From positions 4,396,001 through 4,460,000 of the forward strand of contig NZ_CM125436.1 in the NCBI RefSeq assembly GCF_052072235.1: a DNA stretch of 64,000 bases, in the 5' to 3' direction. Every line of letters starts with the position of its first letter. The stretch's first letter is position 1. A program made the position numbers and the translations under genes. This stretch comes from Brevibacillus_D fluminis_A (lineage in GTDB: Bacteria > Bacillota > Bacilli > Brevibacillales > Brevibacillaceae). Below are positions 8,684 to 16,281 of this stretch, piece by piece. A model generated the notes under the pieces. The model did not search any database and had not been told where the DNA came from. It saw only the letters and a program-made list of their open reading frames with translations.

Positions 8684-8878
8684 CATGGAAACGGTACTTC
8701 TTGTGACCCCGAGTAGTCCTTCTACGAAAAAGAAGGGTATTTAGCAGGGCTCTCTTAAGCAGCAGGTAATACTATTTCACCTGTCTACTTTAAGGGGAGC
8801 ATATCAACCAAGGACGCTTAGCTGATTTTTATTTTTTGTACTGTCTACTTGATGGAGTGCAGTTCATTTTTCATATCT

Positions 8879-10756
8879 TCATTGCTTTTGTGAGATTACC
8901 TCTGCTCCATCCGCCTGCTTCGTCGCTACATGCGTCATGGTTGCCTCGGCAATCTCGGTAAATGCCCAGTGGCTCACTGGGACATCCGACCAGATCGCTT
9001 GCGTAATGCCCGTCAACGGTCCTCTGCCCATGAATCGGTTAAACAGGGTAACGGCTTCTGCGCGTGTCAGTCCTTGGTTCGGATGGAAGGAACCGTCAGC
9101 ATAGCCCTTCATCATTCCTTGCTCAGCTACAGCGGCAATACTTGCTTCCGCCCAATGTCCCTGGGTATCGCTAAAGGCTGCGGCTTGTCCGTTTGCTGTT
9201 AGCTGCTTCCACTTGGCGATAATCGTTGCCATCTCGGCGCGGGTGATCTTCGCTTCTGGATGGAACAGACCTTGTGCGTCACCGGTCATCAGTCCGGCAC
9301 TGCGAACCTGTGAGATGGCTTGTGCAGCCCAATGATTCGCTTGTACATCAGCAAAATCAGTGGGTGCTCCGCTCATCGATTGTTGCCCGGCGGCTTGAAG
9401 CCCTTCACGTTGCTGATCTGATGCTTTTTGTCCCTGCAAGAAGTGAGCAAGAATGGTCGCCACCTCTTCACGTGTCAACGGACGATCAGGCTGGAACGTC
9501 TGATTCGGATAGCCTGTCATGTACGGATCGTGCGCTACCTGCTTGCCCTTCAGCGACAGGATGGTAAACGTACTGAATTTCGTGATCTCAATCTTTATGC
9601 CCTCCGGCTTTCCGTTCTTGTCATACTGGATTTTGCCAGTCTTTAGTTCCTTTTCTCCATCCGTATGCTCTACATAAACGGCCAGCGAATCGAGAAACGC
9701 CTTCTGCGCTTGCGGATCGGTTGGAATCTTGACATCCTGCAGCGGGAACAGTACCTTTGTCCGTTGGTTGCTATAGTTGGTTTCAATGACCATCGGCTTG
9801 CTTACTACCTGTACGTCCTGTCCACCCGCTGCTTGCTTCACTTCTTCTGCCTGGACAATTCGCTCCACAATCGTCTGCTGCTCGCCTGGCTTTTTCACCG
9901 GCACCACCCGAAAGTAGAGTTCATTCCCCGGAAGCGCTGCGATCATATCTTTCGGGATCGTGATCGTTACATCACCTGTCTTGATCTCAAGTGCCACCTG
10001 CTGTTCCTTGATTAGGTCGAGGGCGTTTTTCGGTATCTTGACCGATACCTCGTCAGCCGGGTCATGCGGCAGATCGTCAATCACAATCCGCACCACATCC
10101 CGGTTGTTCTCTGCAGCTTTTTGCAGGATTTCTCTTGTTTTCTTCTTGTCGAGGACGACTTCATCCACTGTGTTGCCGTTCTTGTCGATGGTTCTCGTAA
10201 TCTCGACCATCCCCATCAAAGAGCCGTCTGTTCCGGCTTCTACGGAGGCTTGACGAGTGGCACCGCTCTGTTCTACAGAACCGGAGTTGCCGTTTCCACC
10301 GCCACTTTTTCCGCCACCACTGCCACCGTTGTTTCCACCATCCCCATGGTCGTCATCCTTGCCATCGTCCGTGCGTGCTGCGGCTTTCACGGTTACCCGA
10401 ATGCTTGCCGTCAGGTTTTGACTGTTGCTCACACCATCTGGAAGATGAACGGGTGTTCCAGTTACCGTAAAGGTCTGTTTGTCCTCGTTGGAAGGATCAT
10501 AATCGGTGCCTGCGACATCCCATTTCACCGGTACCATCATCGTGCTGTCGTCATCAAGCGTAGCCTCTACCTTTTCCGGCAACCCCAATGCGGATGCTGT
10601 TTTTGGCGTTCCATTTGTCACACCGGTAATAGCTGCTGGGTTGGCAATGGAAACAATGTCTTTCGAAATTTCGCCGTCATCAGCCGCTTTCACGCTGACC
10701 TGAATGGTCGCAGTCAGATTCTGGCTGTTTGTTATGTTAACCGGTAGTTTATCCAT
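8879..10756 (-). pseudogene. S-layer-homology (SLH) surface protein, 5'-truncated
   Basis: The frame encodes up to 625 residues. It starts inside an Ig-like/BIG-type repeat: NITNSQNLTATIQVSVKAA is followed by a second copy near SNSQNLTASIRVTVKAA. Next come a Gly/Asn/Ser-rich linker, a beta-rich region, and three C-terminal SLH motifs (YMTGYPNQTFQPDRPLTREE, then AGLMTGDAQGLFHPEAKITR and GMMKGYADGSFHPNQGLTR). SLH domains bind pyruvylated wall polymers. No signal peptide and no convincing ribosome site precede the first Met at 10756, so the original secretion signal and first domains have probably been lost. The remainder is intact and may be expressed but not exported. Confidence 0.75.
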
Positions 10757-10977
10757 AGTTAAAGGATATATACATGGAAAAACCTTATTCCCAAGGGCTT
10801 TCTGACAGTCCCGCCTTCCCCTGAGACAAGCTCTTAAATTTTATTGGGGAAATTTTTTACCGGGTATATTACAATCAAAGCGTTACTGTTCTTACCATAA
10901 AAAATCTTTCTTGGCTGTATAACTTCTGATGACTCAGGGTATACATATAGGTAACAAATCAAAAGGAGTCACCGCAC

Positions 10978-11046
10978 ATGTGGTACATCATCGGTGGCGC
11001 AATCGGTTTCGTCGTTATCGTTTTGGAATCTTGGGTGACTAGGTAA
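10978..11046 (+). CDS. Small membrane peptide (22 aa)
   Basis: ATG 10978 follows a strong AAAGGAG ribosome site at nine bases' spacing. The peptide, MWYIIGGAIGFVVIVLESWV plus two residues, is one hydrophobic segment with an acidic residue near the end, consistent with a single-span membrane peptide. A terminator follows at 11127-11158 and an AT-rich region precedes it, so it could be a self-contained gene. No family is recognised. It could be a type I toxin-like peptide or chance; the ribosome site is the main support. Confidence 0.5.
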   Translation: MWYIIGGAIGFVVIVLESWVTR

Positions 11047-11126
11047 AGCTATTTCTCGATCCCCATTTCCTCCAGCAACCCCTTCCCAGCTGGAGATATT
11101 GCTTCGTTATATCTCATGTGCTTTCG

Positions 11127-11158
11127 AGAAACCCCATGCTTTATAGGGTTTCTTTTTT
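11127..11158 (+). terminator. Intrinsic terminator
   Basis: AGAAACCC pairs with GGGTTTCT across a 10-nt loop, followed by T6. It would end the transcript carrying the small membrane peptide. Confidence 0.75.
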
Positions 11159-11258
11159 ATTCCCTCGATTTTACTAATCTGTTTTTAATTTTATTATGAG
11201 ATTGATGATTCCCATTTTCAGGCTTATTATTAGGTTATCTATGTTTAGGGGGAAGATC

Positions 11259-12230
11259 ATGCATTTTTTTCTTGATTCCACAGTTTTCAAAAAAGGTAAA
11301 GACGTGTTTTTAAATAACAATTTTAGCAATGAATTTTTAAATATTTGCCAAACAAACAACTTCAAAATTTATATTTCCGAGGTTGTTATACAAGAAATCA
11401 AGCGGCAATATCAAGAGTTTATAAGTAGCCAAATAAAAAATGCTACAACTGCATTTGGAGTGTTTAATCAATTTCGGGGCAAAATGGATTTTTCCTATAT
11501 TCCAAATATTAATGAAGCAATAGACACCTTCGACAACTATTTTAAAAGTTTAGAACAGGAAGGGATTATTCACATAGTTCCGTTTAGCAATGATTTCCTT
11601 CCTGAACTTATTCATCGTTCGATATATCGAATAAGACCTTTTACGGAGACAAAGCAGGAATTTCGAGATGCAGTTATTTGGTTTTCTTATGCTAAACTCG
11701 CTGAAGAACAAAATTTGGATGGTTGTTTTTTTATTTGTGGAAATACAAATGATTATCTTGATAAGAATGGCCAAATGCATCCTGCCCTCATTGAAAAATC
11801 ATCAAGATTTACGTTAATTAGAGATATATACAATCTCTTAAACGAACCATTTATGAAACCATATAAAACAACACATCATTTGCTTGTCTCTCTAAGGGAA
11901 AAATTTCGGGGGCAGGGGAAACTAATCGAAGATTATTTAAACGAAATACAAACCAGAAAACTTATTGATCAAAATATTAATGAATATGTGATGGATTATG
12001 AAGATATTCGTTTTGTCTACGATATTCTTAAACCCACAGGCATAAATATTACTAGTGTAGATTATATTAACCAACGATTTATTGTTAGTGGGGATTTCAA
12101 TGTGAATGCAAGTTATGTTTCTCTTAATGGACAGGGTTCAGTTAAAATTAAATTACATTTTGATGCAGTTTACGATCCCACCACTTCTTCTTTTAGTGAA
12201 ATAGAATTTTTTACACTTTTCCTCACATAG
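11259..12230 (+). CDS. PIN-like (DUF4935-type) protein
   Basis: A 323-residue, strongly AT-rich gene starting at ATG 11259 after AGGGGG. The N-terminus FFLDSTVF with a following EVVIQEIKRQYQ, the central ETKQEFRDAVIWFSYA and FFICGNTNDYL match the spaced acidic residues of a PIN-like nuclease fold of the DUF4935 kind (D near residue 5, E near 45, D near 145, N/D near 170). The C-terminal 120 residues resemble nothing I recognise. There is no partner antitoxin gene next to it. Base composition well below the chromosomal norm suggests acquisition. Function is inferred as an RNase or defence-related effector. Confidence 0.55.
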   Translation: MHFFLDSTVFKKGKDVFLNNNFSNEFLNICQTNNFKIYISEVVIQEIKRQYQEFISSQIKNATTAFGVFNQFRGKMDFSYIPNINEAIDTFDNYFKSLEQEGIIHIVPFSNDFLPELIHRSIYRIRPFTETKQEFRDAVIWFSYAKLAEEQNLDGCFFICGNTNDYLDKNGQMHPALIEKSSRFTLIRDIYNLLNEPFMKPYKTTHHLLVSLREKFRGQGKLIEDYLNEIQTRKLIDQNINEYVMDYEDIRFVYDILKPTGINITSVDYINQRFIVSGDFNVNASYVSLNGQGSVKIKLHFDAVYDPTTSSFSEIEFFTLFLT

Positions 12231-12573
12231 CCAATTAATATACTTTCGTGAATTAATATTCGCATATATACAACATTAGAGTCCGATATTTTATTATTAT
12301 GTAAACATCTAAAAATCAAATAAAGCCTGTTACGACGTGTTATTTTTCATAACACATCTCTCATATTGAACAACTTGCATTTTATTCATTTTTAAAATTG
12401 AATAACGCCGCGCTTTATACATCACATGTATAAATTGCATTACCCATATGCATGTATAAAATTGTGCATATGCCGCTGGAGATAATTGAAGAATTGCACC
12501 GAGTAACGTCGACTCATTCGCGCACAATGTACAGCAACTTAGTCCGATTTGTATATGGATTGATAAATATTTT
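12231..12573. other. AT-rich intergenic stretch without a convincing gene
   Basis: This stretch holds several short hairpins, for example TGTTA with TAACA around 12339-12355. It also has an open frame of 52 codons from ATG 12470 that lacks a ribosome site. No tRNA or known element is recognised. Confidence 0.5.
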
Positions 12574-12605
12574 TAGCCCCTCTCAGGCGAGAAGGGCTAT
12601 CTTTT
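12574..12605 (+). terminator. Terminator-like hairpin
   Basis: TAGCCCCTCTC pairs with GAGAAGGGCTA across a 4-nt loop with one bulge, followed by TCTTTT on the plus strand. It overlaps the 3' end of the SRAP gene from the opposite direction. Confidence 0.5.
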
Positions 12606-13272
12606 ACACCAATTCTTCGATACACTGAGGCACATCGTTTTTTGCATTGCCAACGATCGATGATACCGGGTATGCCCGCATCAGCTCAGCATCGTATGGT
12701 ACTAGCAAAGATCGTATCAATTTAGTATCATAATGATCCCGGTCGAGCCAGATCGCCTCGTCTTCCGGTCGCAGAATAACCGGCATGCGGTCGTGTATGC
12801 CCTTAACCACATCGTTAGGTGTAGTCGTGATGATTGTGCAACTATGTACCTTTTCGCCGTCTGAACGGGTCCATGAGTCAAATAAGCCCGCAAAGGCAAA
12901 AAGCTCTTGCGACTTGAGCATGATTCGCATAGGCTGCTTGCCTTCTGGCCGTTGCTGCCACTCGTAAAAACCATCGGCCGGTACGAGACAACGTTTCCGC
13001 TCCAGCAACCGGCGAAATGCAGGCTTTTCCTCTAAAGTTTCCGCTCGGGCATTGACCAACTTATAGCCGATCTTTTCGTTTTCTGCCCATACGGGCACAA
13101 GCCCCCACTTTAGCTGTCCAAGCCTACGCTGCCCGCCATCCTCGATAATTGCTGGAATCAACTGTCCCGGGGCAATGTTGTAGCGTGGTTGTAATTCCAA
13201 ATTCCCTACATCAACATTAAATCGTTCGAAGATCATCTCGATATTTGTGATCAAAGTATACCGTCCGCACAT
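12604..13272 (-). CDS. SRAP-family protein (YedK/HMCES-like abasic-site shield)
   Basis: A 222-residue protein starting at ATG 13272 so that Cys2 becomes N-terminal after Met removal (MCGRYTL). An in-frame GTG three codons upstream would bury that Cys, so the ATG is preferred; GAGGTGA is the ribosome site. Family signatures are present: ARAETLEEKPAFR, LVPADGFYEW with the catalytic Glu, and GIHDRMPVIL with the catalytic His. SRAP proteins crosslink through Cys2 to abasic sites in single-stranded DNA and protect them. No LexA box is seen upstream, although two LexA-box operons lie nearby. Confidence 0.9.
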   Translation of the reverse strand: MCGRYTLITNIEMIFERFNVDVGNLELQPRYNIAPGQLIPAIIEDGGQRRLGQLKWGLVPVWAENEKIGYKLVNARAETLEEKPAFRRLLERKRCLVPADGFYEWQQRPEGKQPMRIMLKSQELFAFAGLFDSWTRSDGEKVHSCTIITTTPNDVVKGIHDRMPVILRPEDEAIWLDRDHYDTKLIRSLLVPYDAELMRAYPVSSIVGNAKNDVPQCIEELV

Positions 13273-13423
13273 AAAAATCACCTCATTTACATCTTAACCA
13301 CTTCTACGAGCAAATTGTGACGATATGTAATTATTTTCAATAATTTTTACCGATAAATGTAATTAATTGTATTTACTGTTTTTCCATTTCAAAATCATTC
13401 CATTATATTCAATTCTAGTATTA

Positions 13424-13955
13424 CCTCGCCGGTGTACTGAGCAAATTCGCTCCTCATTCCACTAATTTAACTGGGGTTGCAGGAAATAAACAAAATCAAT
13501 TAAGCTGGGAAGCAGTACCTAATGCCACCTCATATTATGTAAAGAGATCAACAATACCTAACGGCCCATACGAAACAATTGCAACTGTAACTGAAACGAC
13601 TTACACAGATAATGATGTTATTAATGGAACAACTTACTATTATGTCGTAACCGCGGTGAAAAACCAGATAGAAAGTAGCAACTCCAATGAAGTTGCACTG
13701 ACACCTCAAGATCAAGGCGGTCCAATCGATCCGCCAACTGGGAATAAAGCTTTGTTGGTGATCACCCTGACGACTGGAGAACGTAAAGAATTCGATCTGA
13801 CCATGTCTCAAGTCTCCGATTTTATTAACTGGTACGAAGGTTCCGGAACGAATGCATATGTATTCGTGAAGGATTACATCAAAGGGCCATTCACAAGCCG
13901 CAAGGATTATGTAGCTCGAAACCAAATCGTATCGTTTGAAGTGAACGAATACTAA
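13424..13955 (+). pseudogene. Fibronectin type III domain protein, 5'-truncated
   Basis: An open frame without a usable start encodes a near-complete fibronectin type III domain (NLTGVAGNKQNQLSWEAVP, then TSYYVKRS, TYTDNDVINGTTYYYVVTAV). A linker follows (PQDQGGPIDPPTGN), and then a C-terminal domain of about 70 residues beginning KALLVITLTTGERKEF and ending in FEVNEY. A stop codon lies just upstream of 13424. It looks like the intact 3' end of an extracellular or phage-tail type protein whose 5' portion was deleted. A start at ATG 13656 would give a 99-residue protein without the domain. Confidence 0.65.
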
Positions 13956-14042
13956 GAATCAGGCTCCTGCTTTCATTGGTGGGGGCTTTTCTCTTCCTGA
14001 AATGAAACAAAATGCCACCTCGGCTTAGAACCGGGCGGCTTC

Positions 14043-14294
14043 TTATTTTTTCTCCAACATTTCATCAAGATTCTTTTGTGCAGCGGAAGACAGGGCTTTA
14101 TCTGAAACGCGATACATATCTGGCCGGCCCCGCTGCTTCCACCAGACAAACGTCTCTCCCCGATCCTCTTTGGCCCCGAGTATGGAAATGACCACCTTCC
14201 GGATCTCCGCAAGTGCTGCCTTCTCGCGTTGAACTGAAGCTTCAGCAAAATGCCGAACAACCAGGCCATACCCGATCCCGTCCAACTCAGGCAC
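14043..14294 (-). CDS. Small hypothetical protein (83 aa)
   Basis: A GTG start at 14294 has a GGGGG ribosome site about ten bases upstream. The product is soluble and charged, with a helical N-terminal half (ASVQREKAALAEIRKVVISI), a WWKQRGRPDMYRVSD segment and a Lys/Glu-rich end. The WWKQRGRPDMYR stretch looks like a small DNA- or RNA-contacting element, but I do not recognise a family. An overlapping longer frame (13973-14377) has no protein-like composition and was not chosen. Confidence 0.45.
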   Translation of the reverse strand: MPELDGIGYGLVVRHFAEASVQREKAALAEIRKVVISILGAKEDRGETFVWWKQRGRPDMYRVSDKALSSAAQKNLDEMLEKK

Positions 14295-14430
14295 CAGAGC
14301 TTTCCCCCTTTCCCGTTAAACACAAAGAAAAAAGAGAGCCCATCGGCCCCCGTCGCATATTCCTTAAAAAACCTCAATAAAAAAGCTATCGCTCTGAATA
14401 GGGGATATCATTATACTTGAGGGTATTCTG

Positions 14431-14473
14431 GGTTTCTGTTATGAAACCGTGCTGCCAATTACACCAACTCCCC
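14431..14473 (-). tRNA. 5' portion of a permuted tRNA-like locus (acceptor 5' strand, D-arm, hairpin)
   Basis: Reading from 14473 on the minus strand: GGGGAGT (acceptor 5' strand, 7 nt), TG, then GTGT AATTGGCA GCAC, a D-arm with a 4-bp stem and GG in the loop. A perfect 6-bp hairpin GGTTTC/GAAACC with a 6-nt loop follows at 14448-14431, where the anticodon arm should be. The acceptor strand is exactly complementary to ACTCCCC at 14645-14639, which lies upstream of it in transcription order. The loop size is non-canonical, so no anticodon is assigned. Confidence 0.5.
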
Positions 14474-14680
14474 ACGAGCCACCCAGAATACCAGTAATAC
14501 ACCAATACTTACAACCATCGACGACCACCCCATCGGAATCAGAGTATAAAGATTGGAAATTGCTGCGCCTACACATCCGGCAATAAATGTGCCATGGAAC
14601 CATAGGTCACTTCCAAGTCGGGTTGCAACTTTGTTTGAGGGGAGTGAAGGATTCGAACCTACACCGGTGGCATACAACAA
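14459..14680 (-). CDS. Small membrane-protein frame spanning the tRNA-like intervening sequence
   Basis: A 73-codon frame from TTG 14680, with two hydrophobic segments: GTFIAGCVGAAISNLYTLIP and SSMVVSIGVLLVFWVA. Its 5' codons lie in the T-arm and its last codons (RGELV, stop) lie in the acceptor and D-arm sequence. No good ribosome site is seen. It could be a genuine small membrane protein whose ends happen to overlap the tRNA-like pieces, or an accidental frame in the linker of a permuted tRNA gene. Confidence 0.35.
   Translation of the reverse strand: MLYATGVGSNPSLPSNKVATRLGSDLWFHGTFIAGCVGAAISNLYTLIPMGWSSMVVSIGVLLVFWVARGELV
14639..14675 (-). tRNA. 3' portion of a permuted tRNA-like locus (variable region, T-arm, acceptor 3' strand)
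   Basis: Reading from 14675 on the minus strand: a short leader, CGGT, then GTAGG TTCGAAT CCTTC, a canonical T-loop on a stem with one mismatch, then ACTCCCC. That last heptamer pairs 7 of 7 with GGGGAGT at 14473-14467. CCA is not encoded; TCA follows. In transcription order this 3' part comes first, and 165 nt separate it from the 5' part. Confidence 0.5.
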
Positions 14681-14690
14681 TCATGACCAC

Positions 14691-14719
14691 ATTTTAGCAA
14701 AATGGTAAGATATAGTCAA
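14691..14719 (-). promoter_or_regulatory. Promoter upstream of the permuted tRNA-like locus
   Basis: TTGACT (14719-14714) and TAAAAT (14696-14691) are separated by 17 bp on the minus strand. Initiation about seven bases downstream would start the transcript near 14684, immediately before the T-arm piece. This suggests the locus is transcribed. Confidence 0.6.
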
Positions 14720-14739
14720 ATAACCACGATTAATTCATA

Positions 14740-15081
14740 TTACGGAATCACGTTAATAATCCTGCCTATTTCAATCCACTGGACATCTTCGTCGTTCACC
14801 AGCTTCAATCGCCGTGTATTCTGATCAATCCACTTAATAACGCCCCACACGCTTCCAGTTGATCCGAGTCCGCTCTTTTGGGGAATCCACCATGTAATCG
14901 TAACAGCGTAATCCTCCCTCGCCGAGTCCCGGATAAGGTAATCGATCGATGCCAGCTCGTCGCATTCAAGGGTTGGCATCGGGATCAATTTTTCCTCTTC
15001 ACGCATCTGCAGATACGCCTCGCGCTGCTCTGGCAACACGAACCTACTTGCCCCGAACAGATTTTGAATTTTACCTGCCAT
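14740..15081 (-). CDS. YolD-like family protein
   Basis: A 113-residue YolD-like protein starting at ATG 15081 after GAGAGGAGAG. Features are the N-terminal SRFVLPEQREAYLQ, then ECDELASIDYLIRDSARED and a C-terminal beta-rich region ending KLVNDEDVQWIEIGRIINV. YolD-like proteins are commonly encoded beside UV-resistance or Y-family polymerase genes under LexA control; their molecular role is unclear. The gene overlaps the upstream HTH gene by 11 nt, is the last of three co-transcribed genes behind a LexA-type box, and has a degraded paralogue at 23226-23402. Confidence 0.8.
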   Translation of the reverse strand: MAGKIQNLFGASRFVLPEQREAYLQMREEEKLIPMPTLECDELASIDYLIRDSAREDYAVTITWWIPQKSGLGSTGSVWGVIKWIDQNTRRLKLVNDEDVQWIEIGRIINVIP

Positions 15082-15310
15082 ACTTGAATCTCTCCTCTCG
15101 CTCCCAGGCTTCCAGAAGCTCTATACGATCCGGCCAACGGCGATCCCACCGAATATACTCCTCTTTATTCAACACGTCTAAGACCTGCATGATGCCACCC
15201 CGTGTGCGCCCGGTCTTGATGCACAGTTCTTCGATCGTCGGGAGCCTACGCCGTCCGGCTTCAAAATTGCCAATCACTCGCAACACCTTGCGCTCAATGT
15301 CAGCCAACAT
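15071..15310 (-). CDS. Small LexA-N-like winged-helix protein
   Basis: A 79-residue protein with a LexA-N-type winged helix: RLPTIEELCIKTGRTRGGIM and VLDVLNKEEYIRWDRRWPDR. It lacks the LexA peptidase domain, so it cannot self-cleave. It overlaps the gene on each side by 11 nt, implying translational coupling. It may be a small regulator that competes at, or tunes, LexA-controlled promoters; that role is inferred. A truncated paralogue with an even more LexA-like helix lies at 23347-23532. Confidence 0.65.
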   Translation of the reverse strand: MLADIERKVLRVIGNFEAGRRRLPTIEELCIKTGRTRGGIMQVLDVLNKEEYIRWDRRWPDRIELLEAWEREERFKYGR

Positions 15311-15515
15311 GGCGATTCACCACCGGTATAGCCGCAAGGATATTGTCGATCTGAAAAACTCGGTTGGCGCGCCGCGCAAAGCAGTACGCTTTAACCTGGT
15401 TGCCGCAGATCGAATGAAGGCGGAGCTTACGTTGGCTGGTCTTTCCGTGGTGGTCGAGGTAGATGATTTCGATGAGCTGATTTCGTTCGTGGTATCGTTG
15501 AAGATCACGGAGCAT
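15300..15515 (-). CDS. Small WYL-like domain protein
   Basis: A 71-residue protein from ATG 15515, preceded by GGGGG at suitable distance. It is a single WYL-like Sm-fold unit: NQLIEIIYLDHHGKTSQRKL, then QVKAYCFARRANRVFQIDNI. WYL domains sense ligands or nucleic acid in DNA-damage and phage-defence regulators. First gene of the LexA-box operon. A longer in-frame extension to 15602 would run through the LexA-type box and is unlikely to be translated. Confidence 0.65.
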   Translation of the reverse strand: MLRDLQRYHERNQLIEIIYLDHHGKTSQRKLRLHSICGNQVKAYCFARRANRVFQIDNILAAIPVVNRHVG

Positions 15516-15539
15516 GTTCGTATCCCCCTCTATAAACAA

Positions 15540-15551
15540 GAACACTTGTTC
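15540..15551. promoter_or_regulatory. LexA/DinR-type SOS box
   Basis: GAACACTTGTTC fits the Bacillota LexA consensus (GAAC, four bases, GTTC). It lies 25 bp upstream of the WYL-like start codon. An equivalent box lies upstream of the paralogous operon at 23784-23795. Confidence 0.75.
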
Positions 15552-15633
15552 GTTCATTATATACGAACACAAGGGGAACGTGCAAATAAAAAACTCAACC
15601 AAACTAAGTGGTTGAGTTTAAATAAACAATATT

Positions 15634-16281
15634 TTAGCCTGATTTCGATTCAGTCGAATCATGAGAGATACAGAAATCAAAAGCCGGGGTTACACTACCA
15701 GAATGCAATAAAAATAACGCTTGTACGGCTAACATTGACAAACAGACATTTCTTATTGAAACTCGTGCCTTGTTTATCACTTGTAACTGAGAAAAATCTG
15801 CAAAAGACTCTTCTATGCCGTACTCAGTTGATGCTGGTAGGTAAAAATAGTAAGGATGTGTTCGCTTTCTTACCTCATTTTTTATAGTGTCCGATATGTA
15901 TCTCTTTTCCAAAGTAAACATCGGAACAGCAATAATTGTATCCGAATCCTTGTTAAAATCAAAACCGGATAATATTATCCCTGGTCGTTTTTTCGCTTTA
16001 TAAACAACAAATTCTTCTTTCTTCATTAATCCTAGCTTTTTCAATTCAGGATTATGGTCACTAAATGCATCCATAGGGTTCCTCAATAAATTTACATCCC
16101 CTAAATCTGGTAGAGGGTCACTTGGAGTTAGCGGGGGAGGCTCCAGCAATTCGGGATGATTTTCCACATCATACCGTAATATTAAGGGACTCTGATTATC
16201 CAAAAATAAAAATGGCGCATCAACTATTATTCCTGGATTTAAAGCTTTCTTTGTTTTATTGTAAAATTCCGGTGAACTCAT
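15634..16281 (-). CDS. Unknown protein with a MazF/PemK-like C-terminal region
   Basis: A 215-residue, AT-rich gene, last of three in a row. The N-terminal half is Pro-rich (LLEPPPLTPSDPLPDLGDV). Residues about 90-190 read like the MazF/PemK barrel: VVYKAKKRPGIILSGFDF, TIIAVPMFTLE, YYFYLPASTEYGIEESFADF and SQLQVINKARV. Known members are mRNA endonucleases or DNA gyrase poisons, usually beside a small antitoxin. Here the upstream partners are larger. The assignment is by pattern only, with no search. The start overlaps the preceding stop by 4 nt. Confidence 0.45.
   Translation of the reverse strand: MSSPEFYNKTKKALNPGIIVDAPFLFLDNQSPLILRYDVENHPELLEPPPLTPSDPLPDLGDVNLLRNPMDAFSDHNPELKKLGLMKKEEFVVYKAKKRPGIILSGFDFNKDSDTIIAVPMFTLEKRYISDTIKNEVRKRTHPYYFYLPASTEYGIEESFADFSQLQVINKARVSIRNVCLSMLAVQALFLLHSGSVTPAFDFCISHDSTESKSG

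Larger units (their letters stand above)
7075..8754 (+). mobile_element. IS1182-like insertion sequence, apparently intact
   Basis: This 1,680-bp element has 11-bp perfect terminal inverted repeats, GAGAGCCCTGC at the left and GCAGGGCTCTC at the right. It is flanked by the direct repeat TTAAGCA at 7068-7074 and 8755-8761. It contains one full-length transposase gene bracketed by two strong hairpins. The matching target duplication suggests a relatively recent single insertion. Confidence 0.85.

Noticed and set aside
12470..12628. A 52-codon plus-strand frame
   Set aside because: No ribosome site, passes through a terminator-like hairpin and overlaps the end of the SRAP gene.
13973..14377. 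A 134-codon minus-strand frame overlapping the 83-residue gene
   Set aside because: Translation is Trp/Lys/Gly-biased with no recognisable pattern; the overlapping shorter frame is more protein-like.
14431..14680. Ordinary tRNA or tmRNA gene
   Set aside because: The T-arm precedes the acceptor 5' strand, so no conventional tRNA fits, and there is no tag-peptide frame or pseudoknot region suggesting permuted tmRNA.
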